DNA of 64,000 bases, from positions 17,271 to 81,270 of the forward strand of contig JADZFO010000051.1 of the NCBI GenBank assembly GCA_020849855.1. The letters run 5' to 3'. Positions 1 to 10,300 of the stretch are shown here, piece after piece; within the stretch, counting starts at the first letter, position 1, and each line of letters opens with the position of its first letter. The notes beneath the pieces were generated by a model. The model had not been told where the DNA came from. It was given only the letters and a program-made list of their open reading frames with translations, and did not search any database. Source of the DNA: a bacterium. Its GTDB lineage: Bacteria; 4484-113; JAFGCY01. The position numbers and the translations under genes are program-made.

Positions 1-1
1 C

Positions 2-1159
2 ACCAACTTTGATATCCCGGTGCTGTTCATCACCGCGCAGGCCGCGGCACCACTGCTGCCCAAGGGCCCCTACAGCCTGGCGGACATTTTGAAGTACAAC
101 GATGAAGGCGGGCGCAGCAGCGCGCGGGCGGTTGAGGGCACAAGCTGCAGCCTGGATATCCAGGTGGAGCGCGACCGCGTGCCGGCCTGGAATATCTATG
201 GCCTGCTGCCGGGCTCTGACGCGGGCGCCGGGACAATCGTGATCGGCGCGCACTATGACCACTTGGGCCTCGGCGGCCCCGAGAGCCTGGCGCCGGAGCA
301 GTACGGCACGCCGCACTGGGGCGCCGACGACAACGCCAGCGGCGTGGCGGCGGTGCTGGAGCTGGCCGCCCGCTATGGCTCGGCGGCCCAGCGCCCCAGG
401 CACAGCCTGCTTTTTGTCTTCTTCAGCGCGGAGGAGATCGGCACTGTGGGCAGCGATGTCTTCGTGAAGAACCTGCCGGTGCCCCACGAACAGGTGCTGT
501 GCATGCTGAACTTCGACATGGTTGGCCGGATGCGCGATGACAAGCTGATTGTCGAAGGCACCGGGACCGCGGCGGAGTTCCCGGAGGTGCTGCGCGGCCT
601 GGACGGCCAGCTGGGGCTGCAGGTTGAGATGGGCGCCAGCGGCTTTGGCGCCAGCGACCACATGAGCTTCGTCAAGGCGAAGATGCCCGCGCTCTTCTTC
701 TTCACGGGCACGCATGAGGACTACCACACCCCGCGCGACACCGCGGACAAGGTGAACCCTGCCGGAATCGCCAGCACGGCCGACTATGCCGTAGAGGTGC
801 TGACCAGGCTGGATAAGCTGAGCGGCCCGCTGAGCTTCCAGGAAGTCGCGGCGCCGCAGCAGGGCAAGAGCCGCTCAGAGCTGCAGGTGACCCTGGGCAC
901 CATCCCCAGCTATACCGAGAGCGCTGTGGAGGGCATGGCGGTGGGCGATGTGCGGCCAGGCGGCCCCGCGGCTGTCGCCGGCATCAAGGGCGGCGACATC
1001 ATCATTGAGATTGCCGGCAAGAAGATTGGCAGCATCCACGACTTCATCTTCGCGCTGACCGGCAGGAACCCCGGCGAAGTGGTCGAGGTGAAGGTGCTGC
1101 GCGGGACTGAGACGCTGAGCTTCCAGGTGACCCTGGCGGCCAAGAACGTGGAGCAGTAG
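2..1159 (+). CDS. M28 family zinc aminopeptidase with PA and PDZ domains (5' end cut off)
   Basis: The reading frame is open to the left edge, so the gene starts outside the window; the GTG at 20 is internal. The visible protein has the end of a PA-like domain, then an M28 peptidase domain, then a C-terminal PDZ domain. Candidate metal ligands are the His of HYDHLG, the Asp of ADDNASG, the Glu of FSAEE, the Asp of NFDMVGR and the His of EDYHTPRDTADK, the set expected for a dinuclear-zinc M28 enzyme. Proteins of this PA-M28-PDZ type are usually exported aminopeptidases; the signal peptide would lie upstream and is not seen. The gene converges on the mla operon with 17 nt between stops. Substrate unknown. 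Confidence 0.9.
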   Translation, partial: TNFDIPVLFITAQAAAPLLPKGPYSLADILKYNDEGGRSSARAVEGTSCSLDIQVERDRVPAWNIYGLLPGSDAGAGTIVIGAHYDHLGLGGPESLAPEQYGTPHWGADDNASGVAAVLELAARYGSAAQRPRHSLLFVFFSAEEIGTVGSDVFVKNLPVPHEQVLCMLNFDMVGRMRDDKLIVEGTGTAAEFPEVLRGLDGQLGLQVEMGASGFGASDHMSFVKAKMPALFFFTGTHEDYHTPRDTADKVNPAGIASTADYAVEVLTRLDKLSGPLSFQEVAAPQQGKSRSELQVTLGTIPSYTESAVEGMAVGDVRPGGPAAVAGIKGGDIIIEIAGKKIGSIHDFIFALTGRNPGEVVEVKVLRGTETLSFQVTLAAKNVEQ

Positions 1160-1176
1160 AGGCCTGCGGCTCCCGA

Positions 1177-2622
1177 CTAGAACTCTACGCCGACGCCGAC
1201 CGTGCCCTTCGCATCGTCGGTGACGTCTTCCGCGCCGACGATTACGTTCACGCTGTCGCCCACAGGGATGCGGCCGATGGCGTTGAGCTTGGGGTCATGG
1301 GTGTCGTAGAGCATCGTGGTCACATCGCCCTGCTTGCCAAAGCCATAGCGCAGGCCCAGGCCAAGCTCCGAGCGGTAGACGCCGGTGCGCCAGCTGGCGC
1401 CGCGCATGCCGCCAAAGCCCATCAGGAAGTTCCAGTCGTCGCCTTCGCCAATGTTGTCCGCGCCAAGCTGGAAGTAGTTCTTCCCGAAGCCCACCGTCGC
1501 GTTGATGTCGCCAAGGTAGTCGTCGTCCTCATCCAGGTTCTTGTCGTTCTCGATGTCCAGCGCCCGCAGATCGGCGTTGAGGTTCACATCAATGCTGTCC
1601 CCGGCGCTGCTGAAGCCGTCGAGGGTGCCGCCGACAGTCGAGATCAGCCCGCCGGCGCCGTTGACGACCTTGTTCATGTCCTTGACCATCACGTTGCTGC
1701 TGTCCAGCAGGCCGTCCACCTTGTCCAGTGTGGCGTTGAAGCGGCCGGAGACCGACTGCATGTTCTCCATGGTCTCGCGCGCCAGACGCGCCGAGTCCTT
1801 CATATCCTGCTGGACCAGGGGGTCGGAGGCCAGCGAGCTCATCTGCTCGGTGAGGATGCGCATCTGCTCGCTGATGGCGGCCAGGTTGTTGCGCAGCTGC
1901 TCTGCGGTTTCACGGTTGGCGGGGTCGGAGGCCATATCCGTGATGGCACTGCTGGCGGTGTTGAAGTTCTGGCTCATGCTCAGGAAGTTGGCGCTCATGG
2001 CCTTGAAGTTCTTGAGCGTGCCGTTGATGTCGCCCTGGCTGCTGCTGAGGGTTTCCTGCATCGAGGCCATCATCAGGTTGGCCTGGGCCATCGAGCCGTT
2101 CATGCTCATGATCAGGCTGTGGAGGTCGCCGCCGAGCTTGTCCTCTGAGAGCAGCTCGTTGACCGAGTCGACTGTCTTGGCGGCGCCGGCCATGAGCTGG
2201 GTGAAGTCGCCCTGGGCCTCGCCGAGCATCACATCGCCTTCCTTGACCCGCTGGTGCAGGCTGCGGTCCTTGCCGCCCTCCTGGATCATCATCACGCGCT
2301 CGCCCAGCATGGACTCCTGGCCGGTGATGAAAACGTCCACCTTGTAGAGCGGGATGCGCTCATAGATCCGCACCTTGCTTTCCGTCAGGCCCAGGTCTTC
2401 GCGGTAGCCGGTCTTTTCGACCCAGCCCACGTCCGAGCCGGCCATCTTGACCGACATGCCTTCCTTGATGCCGATGCCGTTCTCAAAGTGCACCAGGACG
2501 TAATAAGTCTTACCGCGGAAGAAGAACTCGCTGCGAATCAGCGCGATGGAAACGACAGCCATCACGACCGCCATAGCCACAATCAGGCCGACCGAAGCGG
2601 CCTGACTCATTTTTCCGCCCAT
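1177..2622 (-). CDS. mlaD: MlaD-like MCE-domain protein with long coiled coil and C-terminal beta-rich region
   Basis: 481 residues. An N-terminal membrane anchor (about residues 8-28) is followed by an MCE domain (about 39-118; YYVLVHFENGIGIKEG). A long heptad-like, Gln/Asn/Met-rich region (about 140-340) then resembles the helical needle of larger MCE proteins. The last ~110 residues are rich in alternating aromatic/Gly strands and end in VGVGVEF, resembling outer-membrane beta-structure. MCE proteins carry phospholipids or other lipids between inner and outer membranes. The start has a strong GGAGGAAGG site. Third gene after mlaE and mlaF, so the substrate-binding component of that ABC system. 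The substrate is not determined by sequence. Confidence 0.85.
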   Translation of the reverse strand: MGGKMSQAASVGLIVAMAVVMAVVSIALIRSEFFFRGKTYYVLVHFENGIGIKEGMSVKMAGSDVGWVEKTGYREDLGLTESKVRIYERIPLYKVDVFITGQESMLGERVMMIQEGGKDRSLHQRVKEGDVMLGEAQGDFTQLMAGAAKTVDSVNELLSEDKLGGDLHSLIMSMNGSMAQANLMMASMQETLSSSQGDINGTLKNFKAMSANFLSMSQNFNTASSAITDMASDPANRETAEQLRNNLAAISEQMRILTEQMSSLASDPLVQQDMKDSARLARETMENMQSVSGRFNATLDKVDGLLDSSNVMVKDMNKVVNGAGGLISTVGGTLDGFSSAGDSIDVNLNADLRALDIENDKNLDEDDDYLGDINATVGFGKNYFQLGADNIGEGDDWNFLMGFGGMRGASWRTGVYRSELGLGLRYGFGKQGDVTTMLYDTHDPKLNAIGRIPVGDSVNVIVGAEDVTDDAKGTVGVGVEF

Positions 2623-2747
2623 CTATCCTTCCTCCAGGAACCTTGCCGGGCCTCGCCCGGCCATCTCGCCCGCCAGCAGTTTAACCGATTCGGCCTGCGT
2701 TCAAGGGTACCTGTGTTGCGTCATTTGGGACTCCCACGGGCCAATTC

Positions 2748-3536
2748 TCAGGACGGCAGTACCGCCCCGCCCGTTTCGCCGCGCATCTCGCTGGCGTAAT
2801 CCAGCATCTGCTTGCGCCAGACCTGGGTGAAATCAACTACGCGCGGGTCAGTGGCCACAAAGAGCTGATGCGGCTTGCCGATGCTGAAGCCTTCGCCGCC
2901 GGTGATCAGCACAACCTCGTCGCTGAGCGCATGGATGCACTGCAGGTCATGGGTAACCACCACGCTGGTGACGCCAAACTTCTCGTTGGCTTCGCGGATC
3001 ATGTTCGACACCAGGTCGCTGTTCTGCGGGTCAAGGCCGGTGGTGGGTTCGTCGTAAAGCAGGATCTTGGGATGGTAGACCAGGGCCCGGGCCAGGGCGA
3101 CGCGGCGCTGCATGCCGCCGGACAACTCTTCGGGCATCTTGTTGGCGGACTCCGCCAGGCCCAGCTCCGAGAGCAGCTCCATGGCCTGTTCGCGGACCTT
3201 GCGCCAGGGCAGCCGGTCAACGTAGTAGGGGTAGAAGCCGACGTTCTCCACCACGGACAGGCTGTCAAAGAGCGCGGAGTGCTGGAAGACCATTCCCATC
3301 TTGCGGCGCACGCGGGTCCAGCGCTTCTCGCTGATGCTGGTGACGTCCTCGCCATCGATGGCAACACTGCCGCTGTCGACTGTCCGGAAGCCCATCGCCA
3401 CGCGCAGGATGGTGCTTTTGCCGCTGCCGGAGGGGCCGACGATGGTGGTGATCGAACCGCTCTTGACGTGCAGGCTGACGCCGCGCAGCACACGCTGGCC
3501 GCTGAAGCTGACGCTGACGTCCTTGAAGATGATCAC
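2748..3536 (-). CDS. mlaF: ABC transporter ATPase, MlaF type
   Basis: 262 residues with a complete ABC ATPase core: Walker A GPSGSGKST, signature LSGGMQRR, Walker B ILLYDEPTTGLDP and switch His in VVTHD. The position between an MlaE-like permease and an MCE protein makes it the energising subunit of a retrograde or anterograde lipid transporter at the inner membrane. The start is GTG with no Shine-Dalgarno; instead TATCAT lies 6 nt before the GTG, suggesting a leaderless transcript. 35 nt separate it from the mlaE stop, so it could also be read from the mlaE transcript. Confidence 0.92.
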   Translation of the reverse strand: MIIFKDVSVSFSGQRVLRGVSLHVKSGSITTIVGPSGSGKSTILRVAMGFRTVDSGSVAIDGEDVTSISEKRWTRVRRKMGMVFQHSALFDSLSVVENVGFYPYYVDRLPWRKVREQAMELLSELGLAESANKMPEELSGGMQRRVALARALVYHPKILLYDEPTTGLDPQNSDLVSNMIREANEKFGVTSVVVTHDLQCIHALSDEVVLITGGEGFSIGKPHQLFVATDPRVVDFTQVWRKQMLDYASEMRGETGGAVLPS

Positions 3537-3542
3537 ACCAGC

Positions 3543-3548
3543 ATGATA
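3543..3548 (-). promoter_or_regulatory. Candidate -10 (TATCAT) for leaderless mlaF mRNA
   Basis: On the minus strand TATCAT is followed by 6 nt and then the GTG start of mlaF. No purine-rich ribosome site precedes the GTG. This matches the spacing seen at several other genes in the window. No convincing -35 is visible. Confidence 0.4.
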
Positions 3549-3570
3549 GCTGGCGGGCAGGGGCGGCGGC

Positions 3571-4335
3571 CTAGCCGGTCATGATCATGGTCAGGATCAG
3601 GTCGATGACGAAGAGCAGGAAGATGTTCACCACCACGCTGGTGGTCACCACCTTGCCCACGCCGCTGGCGCCGCCGCGGGCCTGGAAGCCGTAGTAGCAG
3701 GCCGTCAGCACGAGCATGGCCGAGAAGACCACGCACTTGATCAGGCACATGACGTAGTCCTTCTCATCCACCAGCAGGCGCACCTGGCCGGTGAAGAGCG
3801 TGTAACTCATGCCGGTCTGCTGCTTGGCGGTGATGTAGCCGGCGAACCAGGCGCTGTAGCCGCCGAAGACTGCCACCACCGGCATCATCAGGACCGCCGC
3901 CAGAGTGCGTGGCAGGGTCAGGTACCAGTCAGGGTCGGTGGACAGGGCGCGCAGGGCGTCGAGCTGCTCGCTGATCTTCATAGTGCCGATCTCGGAGGTG
4001 ATGGATGCCCCCACCTTGCCCGCCAGCACGATGGTGGTAAACATCGGGATCGCCTCGCGCAGCATGATCAGCAGCAGCAGGCCGCCGGTCATGTTGGCGG
4101 CGCCGTGCTTGGACAGCTCGCCGGCGAGCATGTAGGTGAAGACCGAGCCGATGAAGGCCATCACCACGATGGCGATGGGGATCGAGTTCACCCCCAGCAG
4201 CACCATCTGCTGCAGCAGCAGCTCGCCATAGACCCGGCCGCGGAAGATCAGCTTGATGATGCGCCAGAGCAGCAGCGTTACGCCGCCGATGTACTCCAGG
4301 CTGTCGACAAGAAGCTTGCCCAAGGTTGAACGCAA
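3571..4335 (-). CDS. mlaE: ABC transporter permease, MlaE type
   Basis: 254-residue polytopic inner-membrane protein of the MlaE family. It has about five to six hydrophobic segments and the conserved stretch with REAIPMFTTIVLAGKVGAS and EIGTMKISEQLDALR. It forms the membrane channel of the MCE lipid transporter with the downstream ATPase and MCE protein. The start is uncertain: TTG at 4335 has TACAAT directly overlapping it and no ribosome site, while a second TTG four codons in lies 11 nt behind that TACAAT. First gene of the mlaE-mlaF-mlaD operon. Confidence 0.9.
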   Translation of the reverse strand: MRSTLGKLLVDSLEYIGGVTLLLWRIIKLIFRGRVYGELLLQQMVLLGVNSIPIAIVVMAFIGSVFTYMLAGELSKHGAANMTGGLLLLIMLREAIPMFTTIVLAGKVGASITSEIGTMKISEQLDALRALSTDPDWYLTLPRTLAAVLMMPVVAVFGGYSAWFAGYITAKQQTGMSYTLFTGQVRLLVDEKDYVMCLIKCVVFSAMLVLTACYYGFQARGGASGVGKVVTTSVVVNIFLLFVIDLILTMIMTG

Positions 4336-4437
4336 TTGTAGCCGTACAGGCCGGATGGCCTGAGAATGAGACTAAGCAGGCGGCGGGGACGCATTGCGCG
4401 CCCCCGCCGTATCAGGCAGTTCCAGGGCCGGCCGGGC

Positions 4438-7008
4438 TTACTTCACGACCAGCGTAACCATCCGGCCCGGGATGCAGATCTCCTTCACGATCTCCTTGCC
4501 CTCCAGCCAGACAGCCACCGCAGATTCCGCTTTTGCCGCCGCTATGCACTGGGCCGGGTCCGCATCCGCCGGCACTGTGATGCGCCCGCGGACCTTGCCG
4601 TTGACCTGCACGGCCAGCTCAAGCGTGTCGCTGAGCAGCATAGCCGGGTCGTGCTGCGGCCACTGGCTGCGGCAGACCAGCCCGGTACCACCGAGGCGCT
4701 CCCAGAGCTCTTCAGCGATGTGCGGGCTGAAAGGCGAAAGCAGTTGCATGAAGACCCGCAGCGCCTCGGCGAAAGCGCCGGCGCTGTCAGTGCCGCCGGC
4801 CTGCTTCCAGGCTCCTTCCAGTGCATTGAGGTATTCCATCAGCTTGGCTACGGCGGTGTTGAAGCGCCAGGCGCTGATGTCCTCGCTGACGCCGGCAACC
4901 GCGCGGTGCCGGGCCTTCAGGGCCTCGCGGTCGCAGTCGCGCGGCTCGCCGCCCGGCCCCCCGGCATGCTCGACGGCCAGGCTCAGGCGCCAGAGGCGGC
5001 CAAGGAAGCGGTGGCAGCCCTGCACGCCGGCGGCGGTCCACTCAAGATCCTGGTCATAGGGTCCGCCAAAGTGCTCAAAGAGCCGCGCCGTGTCCGCGCC
5101 AAAGCTCTCGGCCAGGCTGTCCGCGGATACCACATTGCCCTTTGACTTGCTCATCTTGGCGCCGTCCTTGTAGACGATGCCCTGGTTGTGCAGGCGGCGG
5201 AAGGGCTCGCGGTCGATGGTGCCGCGCCCCTCAAGAACATCCGGCCGCGCGAAATTCAGCACGCCGGCCTGCTTGAGGACATGGCAGACGAAGCGGCTGT
5301 ACAGCAGGTGCCCGACGGCGTGCTCCTTGCCGCCGATGTAGATGTCCACCGGCATCCAGGCAGCGACCTTCTGCGGGTCGAAGATCGCCTCGCTGTTATG
5401 CGGGTCGCAGTAACGCAGGAAGTACCAGGCCGAGTCCATGAAGGTGGTCATGGTATCGGTCTCGCGCGTAGCCGGGCCGCCGCAGGCTGGGCAGCTGCTG
5501 CGCTGCCAGGCTGTGTCGTTGGCCAGCGGGCTGACACGGATATCGCTGTAGTCCGCCTTGTCCGGCAGCACCACGGGAAGCTGCTCCAGCGGCACCTGCT
5601 GCCAGCCGCAGCCACCCTCGGCCGCCGGCTTGTCGCAGTGCACCATCGGGATCGGGGCGCCCCAGAAGCGCTGGCGGCTCATATTCCAGTCGCGGAGCTT
5701 GAACTGCACCTGCGCGCCGCCAAGGCCGCGCTCGGCGAGCCAGGCGTCCATGTTGCTCTTGGTCTCGGCAAAAGGCTGGTTGAAGAACTCGCCGGAGTTC
5801 ACGCACACGCCCTTGTCCGTAAAGGCCGCCGCCTCGACATCCACCGCAGAGCCGTCCGCCGCTTCGATCACCTGCCGGATCGGCAGGCCGTACTGGCGGG
5901 CGAAGGCATGGTCGCGCACATCGTGGCCCGGAACGCCCATCACGGCGCCGGTGCCGAAATCGCTGACCACATAGTTGGTGGCGAAGACCGGCACTGATTC
6001 GCCGTTGAAGGGGTTGATGCAGTCCACGCCAAGGCGCAGGCCGCGCTTGGGCTTTTCCTCATCATGGCTGTAGGCCGCCGCTTCACGCGCGGTCTCGGCC
6101 GCGAAATCAGCCAGGGCCGCAGCCGTCCCGCCGGCCTCTGCCATGCGCGCCGCGAGCGGATGATCCGGGGCGATGGCCATGAAGGTCACCCCAAAGACGG
6201 TGTCCACCCGCGTTGTGAAGACGCGCAGCTTCGCGTCCACGGCCGGGACGCTGAAATCTATGTGAGTGCCCTCCGAGCGGCCGATCCAGTTGCGCTGCAT
6301 GGTCGCCACGGCCGGGTTCCAGCCTGGCAGCTCGTCCAGCATCGCCAGCAGGTCCTCGGCATAGTCCGTGGTGCGCATGCACCACTGCTCCAGCTTGCGC
6401 CGGCTGACCGTGCGGCCGCAGCGCCAGCAGCCGCCGTCGTGCACCTCGTCGTTGGCCAGCACGCCGTGCTCCTCGCACCAGTTAACCTCGAAGTTGGTGC
6501 GATAGACCAGGCCCATCTCATAGAACTTCAGGAAGAGCCACTGGGTCCACTTGTAGTAGTCCGGCTGGCTGGTCACCACCATGCGGCTCCAGTCGTAGCT
6601 GAAGCCATAGCGCTTCAGCTGTGCTGTCGCGCGTTCGATGCAGGTCTTGATCCAGTCGCCGGGATAGATACCGCGGTCGATGGCCGCCTGCTCCGCCGGC
6701 AGGCCGAAGGAGTCATAGCCCATGGGGTGGAGCACGTTATAGCCGCGCATGCGCAGGTAACGGCTGACCGTGTCACCCTGCACGTAGTTGCGCACGTGCC
6801 CCATGTGCATGTCCCCGCTGGGGTAAGGGAACATCTCCAGGACATAGGCCCGGGGCCGCGGGTCGCTGTCGCTGGCAGTGAAGGCGCCCTCGGCATCCCA
6901 CACCGCCTGCCAGCGGGCTTCTATCTCGGTAAAGTTGTAACGGCCGGCCTCCTGGGAGCCCTGCCCTGCGCTGCTGCCGATGGAATCGGCGCCGATCTGC
7001 TCGTTCAT
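4438..7008 (-). CDS. leuS: Leucyl-tRNA synthetase
   Basis: 856 residues, the usual length for bacterial LeuRS. It charges tRNA-Leu with leucine in the cytoplasm. The class I signatures are present: HMGH at residues 68-71 and KMSKS at 618-622. The CP1 editing domain lies between them, with the Thr-rich TTRVDTVFGVTF and GTGAVMGVPGHDVRDH motifs. A Cys-containing zinc-like insert (CPACGG) is also visible. ATG start with AGGAAG upstream. It lies downstream of its own leader and is followed, ~100 nt later, by the mla operon on the same strand. Confidence 0.98.
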   Translation of the reverse strand: MNEQIGADSIGSSAGQGSQEAGRYNFTEIEARWQAVWDAEGAFTASDSDPRPRAYVLEMFPYPSGDMHMGHVRNYVQGDTVSRYLRMRGYNVLHPMGYDSFGLPAEQAAIDRGIYPGDWIKTCIERATAQLKRYGFSYDWSRMVVTSQPDYYKWTQWLFLKFYEMGLVYRTNFEVNWCEEHGVLANDEVHDGGCWRCGRTVSRRKLEQWCMRTTDYAEDLLAMLDELPGWNPAVATMQRNWIGRSEGTHIDFSVPAVDAKLRVFTTRVDTVFGVTFMAIAPDHPLAARMAEAGGTAAALADFAAETAREAAAYSHDEEKPKRGLRLGVDCINPFNGESVPVFATNYVVSDFGTGAVMGVPGHDVRDHAFARQYGLPIRQVIEAADGSAVDVEAAAFTDKGVCVNSGEFFNQPFAETKSNMDAWLAERGLGGAQVQFKLRDWNMSRQRFWGAPIPMVHCDKPAAEGGCGWQQVPLEQLPVVLPDKADYSDIRVSPLANDTAWQRSSCPACGGPATRETDTMTTFMDSAWYFLRYCDPHNSEAIFDPQKVAAWMPVDIYIGGKEHAVGHLLYSRFVCHVLKQAGVLNFARPDVLEGRGTIDREPFRRLHNQGIVYKDGAKMSKSKGNVVSADSLAESFGADTARLFEHFGGPYDQDLEWTAAGVQGCHRFLGRLWRLSLAVEHAGGPGGEPRDCDREALKARHRAVAGVSEDISAWRFNTAVAKLMEYLNALEGAWKQAGGTDSAGAFAEALRVFMQLLSPFSPHIAEELWERLGGTGLVCRSQWPQHDPAMLLSDTLELAVQVNGKVRGRITVPADADPAQCIAAAKAESAVAVWLEGKEIVKEICIPGRMVTLVVK

Positions 7009-7389
7009 TTCTGCTTCCTGTGCCTTGCTTGTGGCCGCGCAAAGCGGCTGTCTGTGTAAACTGAATCCGGCCGCCGAAAGACGGCCTTGTTAGCCCCGCC
7101 CTTCTAGGCGGGGCCGGGCAGGCTACAGTAGCAGGAGTCCCCCGGGCGACGCATCGCAGCAATTATACCCTCTCAATTGGCACCGGCGATCAGTTAAACC
7201 CCGCTTAAGCTTGCCCTGAATCCCGGGCTCCGGCGTTAGAATCCAGTGTGGCAGGTTCGGGGGAAGACTGCCGCAGCTTACAGGAGCCTGAAGCAGCGCC
7301 GATCTAGCTACTTAGGTGCATCGTGAGCATTAGCATGTCCGCGCAGGGGCGTTAAGTTCAGCCCGGCTTGGAAGAGCAGGAGAAAGGCG
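7009..7389. other. Divergent intergenic region between leuS and the PAS kinase
   Basis: 381 bases without a gene. On the minus strand a TATAAT (7162-7167) could be the leuS -10, giving a ~150-nt leader. That leader holds two GC hairpins: GCCCCGCC/GGGCGGGGC around 7093-7115 and GGCCG/CGGCC around 7069-7087. The first has no U-tract, and no T-box signature (GGTGGNACCGCG) is present. On the plus strand a GCAGGAGAAAG ribosome site precedes the TTG of the kinase; no clear promoter was found. Confidence 0.4.
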
Positions 7390-10300
7390 TTGGAGAGAGT
7401 CGTTACGGCCGGCAGTGAAGCTGTGCTGCCAGCCCTGGATTCACAGGGCGGCAACGGCCGGGGTTTGCTGGTAGTTAATTCACGGGCAGAGATCATCAAG
7501 CTCGACACTGACTGCGCGGCCATGCTGGGCCAGCCCGCCTCCCGCCTCGTCGGTAGCAATGCCCTTAGACTGGTCATTCCCGAGGACCTGGATCTGGCCC
7601 GCGAGCTGCTCAGCAGCCTGGTCAGCGGGCAAACTGATGAAGTCACCACTGATATCCGCCTGCGCAAAGGCGAAGATGAGACAGTGCTGCTTTCCGCCCG
7701 CGCACTGATCGTGCCGCTGCCGGATGGCAGCGAGCAGCTAATTGCAGTCAACCTGAGCCGTCCAGCGGACAACAAGGGATCTGGGCCCAACAGCGACCGA
7801 TACCGAAGGCTGGTGGAAACGGCCCGGGCCATACCGTTTGAATATGATGTCGCCAGACGCTGCTATTCCTTCATCGGCCGTCAGGCCGAACAGATCCTCG
7901 GCTACACCCTCGAGGACTGGTATCAGCCAATGTTCTGGCACCAGATCGCCCATCCGGACGACCGCGAAGAAGCCAACCAGGCTTACTGGAATGCGGCGAT
8001 GGAAGGCGGCCAGGTCGACGTGCATTACCGCGTTATCGACCACAGCGGCCAGGTGCGCTGGCTGCGCGAAGTTGCCGTGGCCATTACCGGCCCCGAGGGC
8101 CCCAGGCACTACTGGGGTTTCATGTTCGACATCACCGAGCGCAAGCTGGCCCAGGAAGCGCTGCGGGCCAGCGAGTCTCAACTGCGCCAGATCTCGGAAG
8201 CCATCCTGGACCTTGTATGCACGCTGGATTCCAAGGGCCGCTTCCTGTATGTCAGCCCTTCGTACCGCAGCACGATGGGCTACGACACCGCCACTTTGCT
8301 GGGCCAGTGCGCCTTCGACCTGATTCACCCCGACGACCTCAGTCTGGTGCGGCGGGCCTTCCTGGAGCATCTGGACAGCCGCAAGCCGGGGCACGCGCGT
8401 TTCCGCTTCATGAATGCCTACGGCGAGTACATCTGGGTTGAGTCTGTTGCCAACGTACTGCTGAACGGCAACGGCGACCTGATGGGCGCTGTGGTGAGTT
8501 CGCGCGACATTTCCCGCCAGATTGAGGCTGAAGACGCGCTGACCCAGAGCATGGAGCGTTTCAAGCTGCTGGTTGAGTCGACCGGCGTGGTGGCCTATGA
8601 GTTTGACGCCACCAGCGGCGAGATCTCTTATGTCGCCCCGCAGATCGAACAGCTGCTGGGTTATCCGGCCTCGCGCTGGTACAACAAGCAGTTCTGGCGC
8701 GACCATGTGCACCCGGCTGACCTTAGCTACACGGACGCCCTGCTTGGCAGCGTGGAGCACGGCGATGTCTGTATCTCTGCCAGTTACCGCATGCTCAACT
8801 CATCCGGGCAGTATGTCTGGGTAAAGGACGTCTTCTACCCGCAGGTAGTGGAAGGAGAGCTGCGTGAGGTACGCGGCTTCCTGATTGATATCAACGAGGA
8901 AAAGCAGGTCGAAGCGGAGCTGCTGGGCAGCCGTGAACGCTTCCGGCTTCTTGTTGAATCCACCGGCATTGTGGCCTACGAGTCCAACCTCATTGAGGGC
9001 AAGGTCGCATATGTCGGCCCGCAGATTGAGCAGCTGCTGGGTCATACGCTGGAGAACTGGTACCGTCCGTCTTTCTGGCTGGAGTGCATCCATCCCGACG
9101 ACATGGCCGAGGCCGACCGCCAGCTTGAAGAGGCCCGCCGCAGCGGCGTGCCTGTGCAGCTTGTTTACCGCATGCTCGCGGCTGACGGCCGCGCGGTCTG
9201 GGTCCGCGACCACTATTTCCCGGTGCTGCAGGATGGCGCACTGGTTGGTGAACGCGGCTTCATCATAGACATATCAGAGGCCAAGCGCTCCGAACAGGAG
9301 CGCCTGGAGATGGAGGCCCAGATCCAGCATGCCCAGCGCATGGAGAGTCTGGGCCAGATGGCGGGCGGCATCGCCCACGATTTCAACAACCTGCTGACCG
9401 CCATCGGCGGCTATGCCGAACTGGCATCGCGGCAGACGGAAGAGAGTGAGACGCGGCAGCTGGTTGAGCAGATCATCAGCTCCACGCGCCGGGCCGCCGA
9501 CCTGACCCGCCAGCTGCTGGCCTATGCCGGCCAGGGCCGCCGCATTGAGCAATCCTGCAACCTGAACTCGATCGTCCGCGAGATGAGCGCGCTGCTGCAG
9601 TCCGTGATCTCGCGCAAGGTGAACCTGCGCTTTGAACTGAGCAACTCGGATCTGATAATCAAGGGCGAAGCCAGCCAGCTGCGGCAGGTGGTCATGGAGC
9701 TGCTGAGCAATGCCAGCGACTCCATCGGAGACAACCCGGGCGAGATCGTGATCCGCAGCGTGCTGGAGGAGATCCGCTCTGCCGACAGCCGGGGGCACTA
9801 CAGCGACGGACCGCCGGCTGCGGGCAGCTATGTGATCCTGGAAGTTGAGGACAGCGGCTGTGGCATGGACGCGCAGTCCATCCGCCGCATCTTCGACCCC
9901 TTTTTCACCACGAAGTTTACCGGCCGCGGCCTTGGCCTGGCCGCCGTGCAGGGCATCGTGCGGGCACATGGCGGGACTGTGCATGTCGAAAGCCGGCCCG
10001 GCATGGGGACATCAATCCGCCTCTACCTCCCGGCCCGCCTGGCCGAGGCGCCTGCGCCCAGCCGGGTTGAGGAGGCGCCGAGGCAAACGCTGGCGGCTGC
10101 CGCCAGCCGTGAGCCCGTCCAGGGGGCAGGCCTGCAGCTGGGCGGCTATGTGCTGGTAGTGGATGACGAGGAGTCGGTGCGCGCGATCACCAAGGCGATC
10201 CTGAAGAAGCAGGGCCTGGAAGTCCTGACCGCCTGCGATGGCCTTGAGGCCCTGGACATGGTGCGCGATTACGGCCCGAACATCTCGCTCGTGCTTCTGG

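Noticed and set aside
7009-7170. T-box riboswitch in the leuS leader
   Set aside because: The position is right, but the conserved T-box GGTGGNACCGCG and a terminator U-tract are missing.
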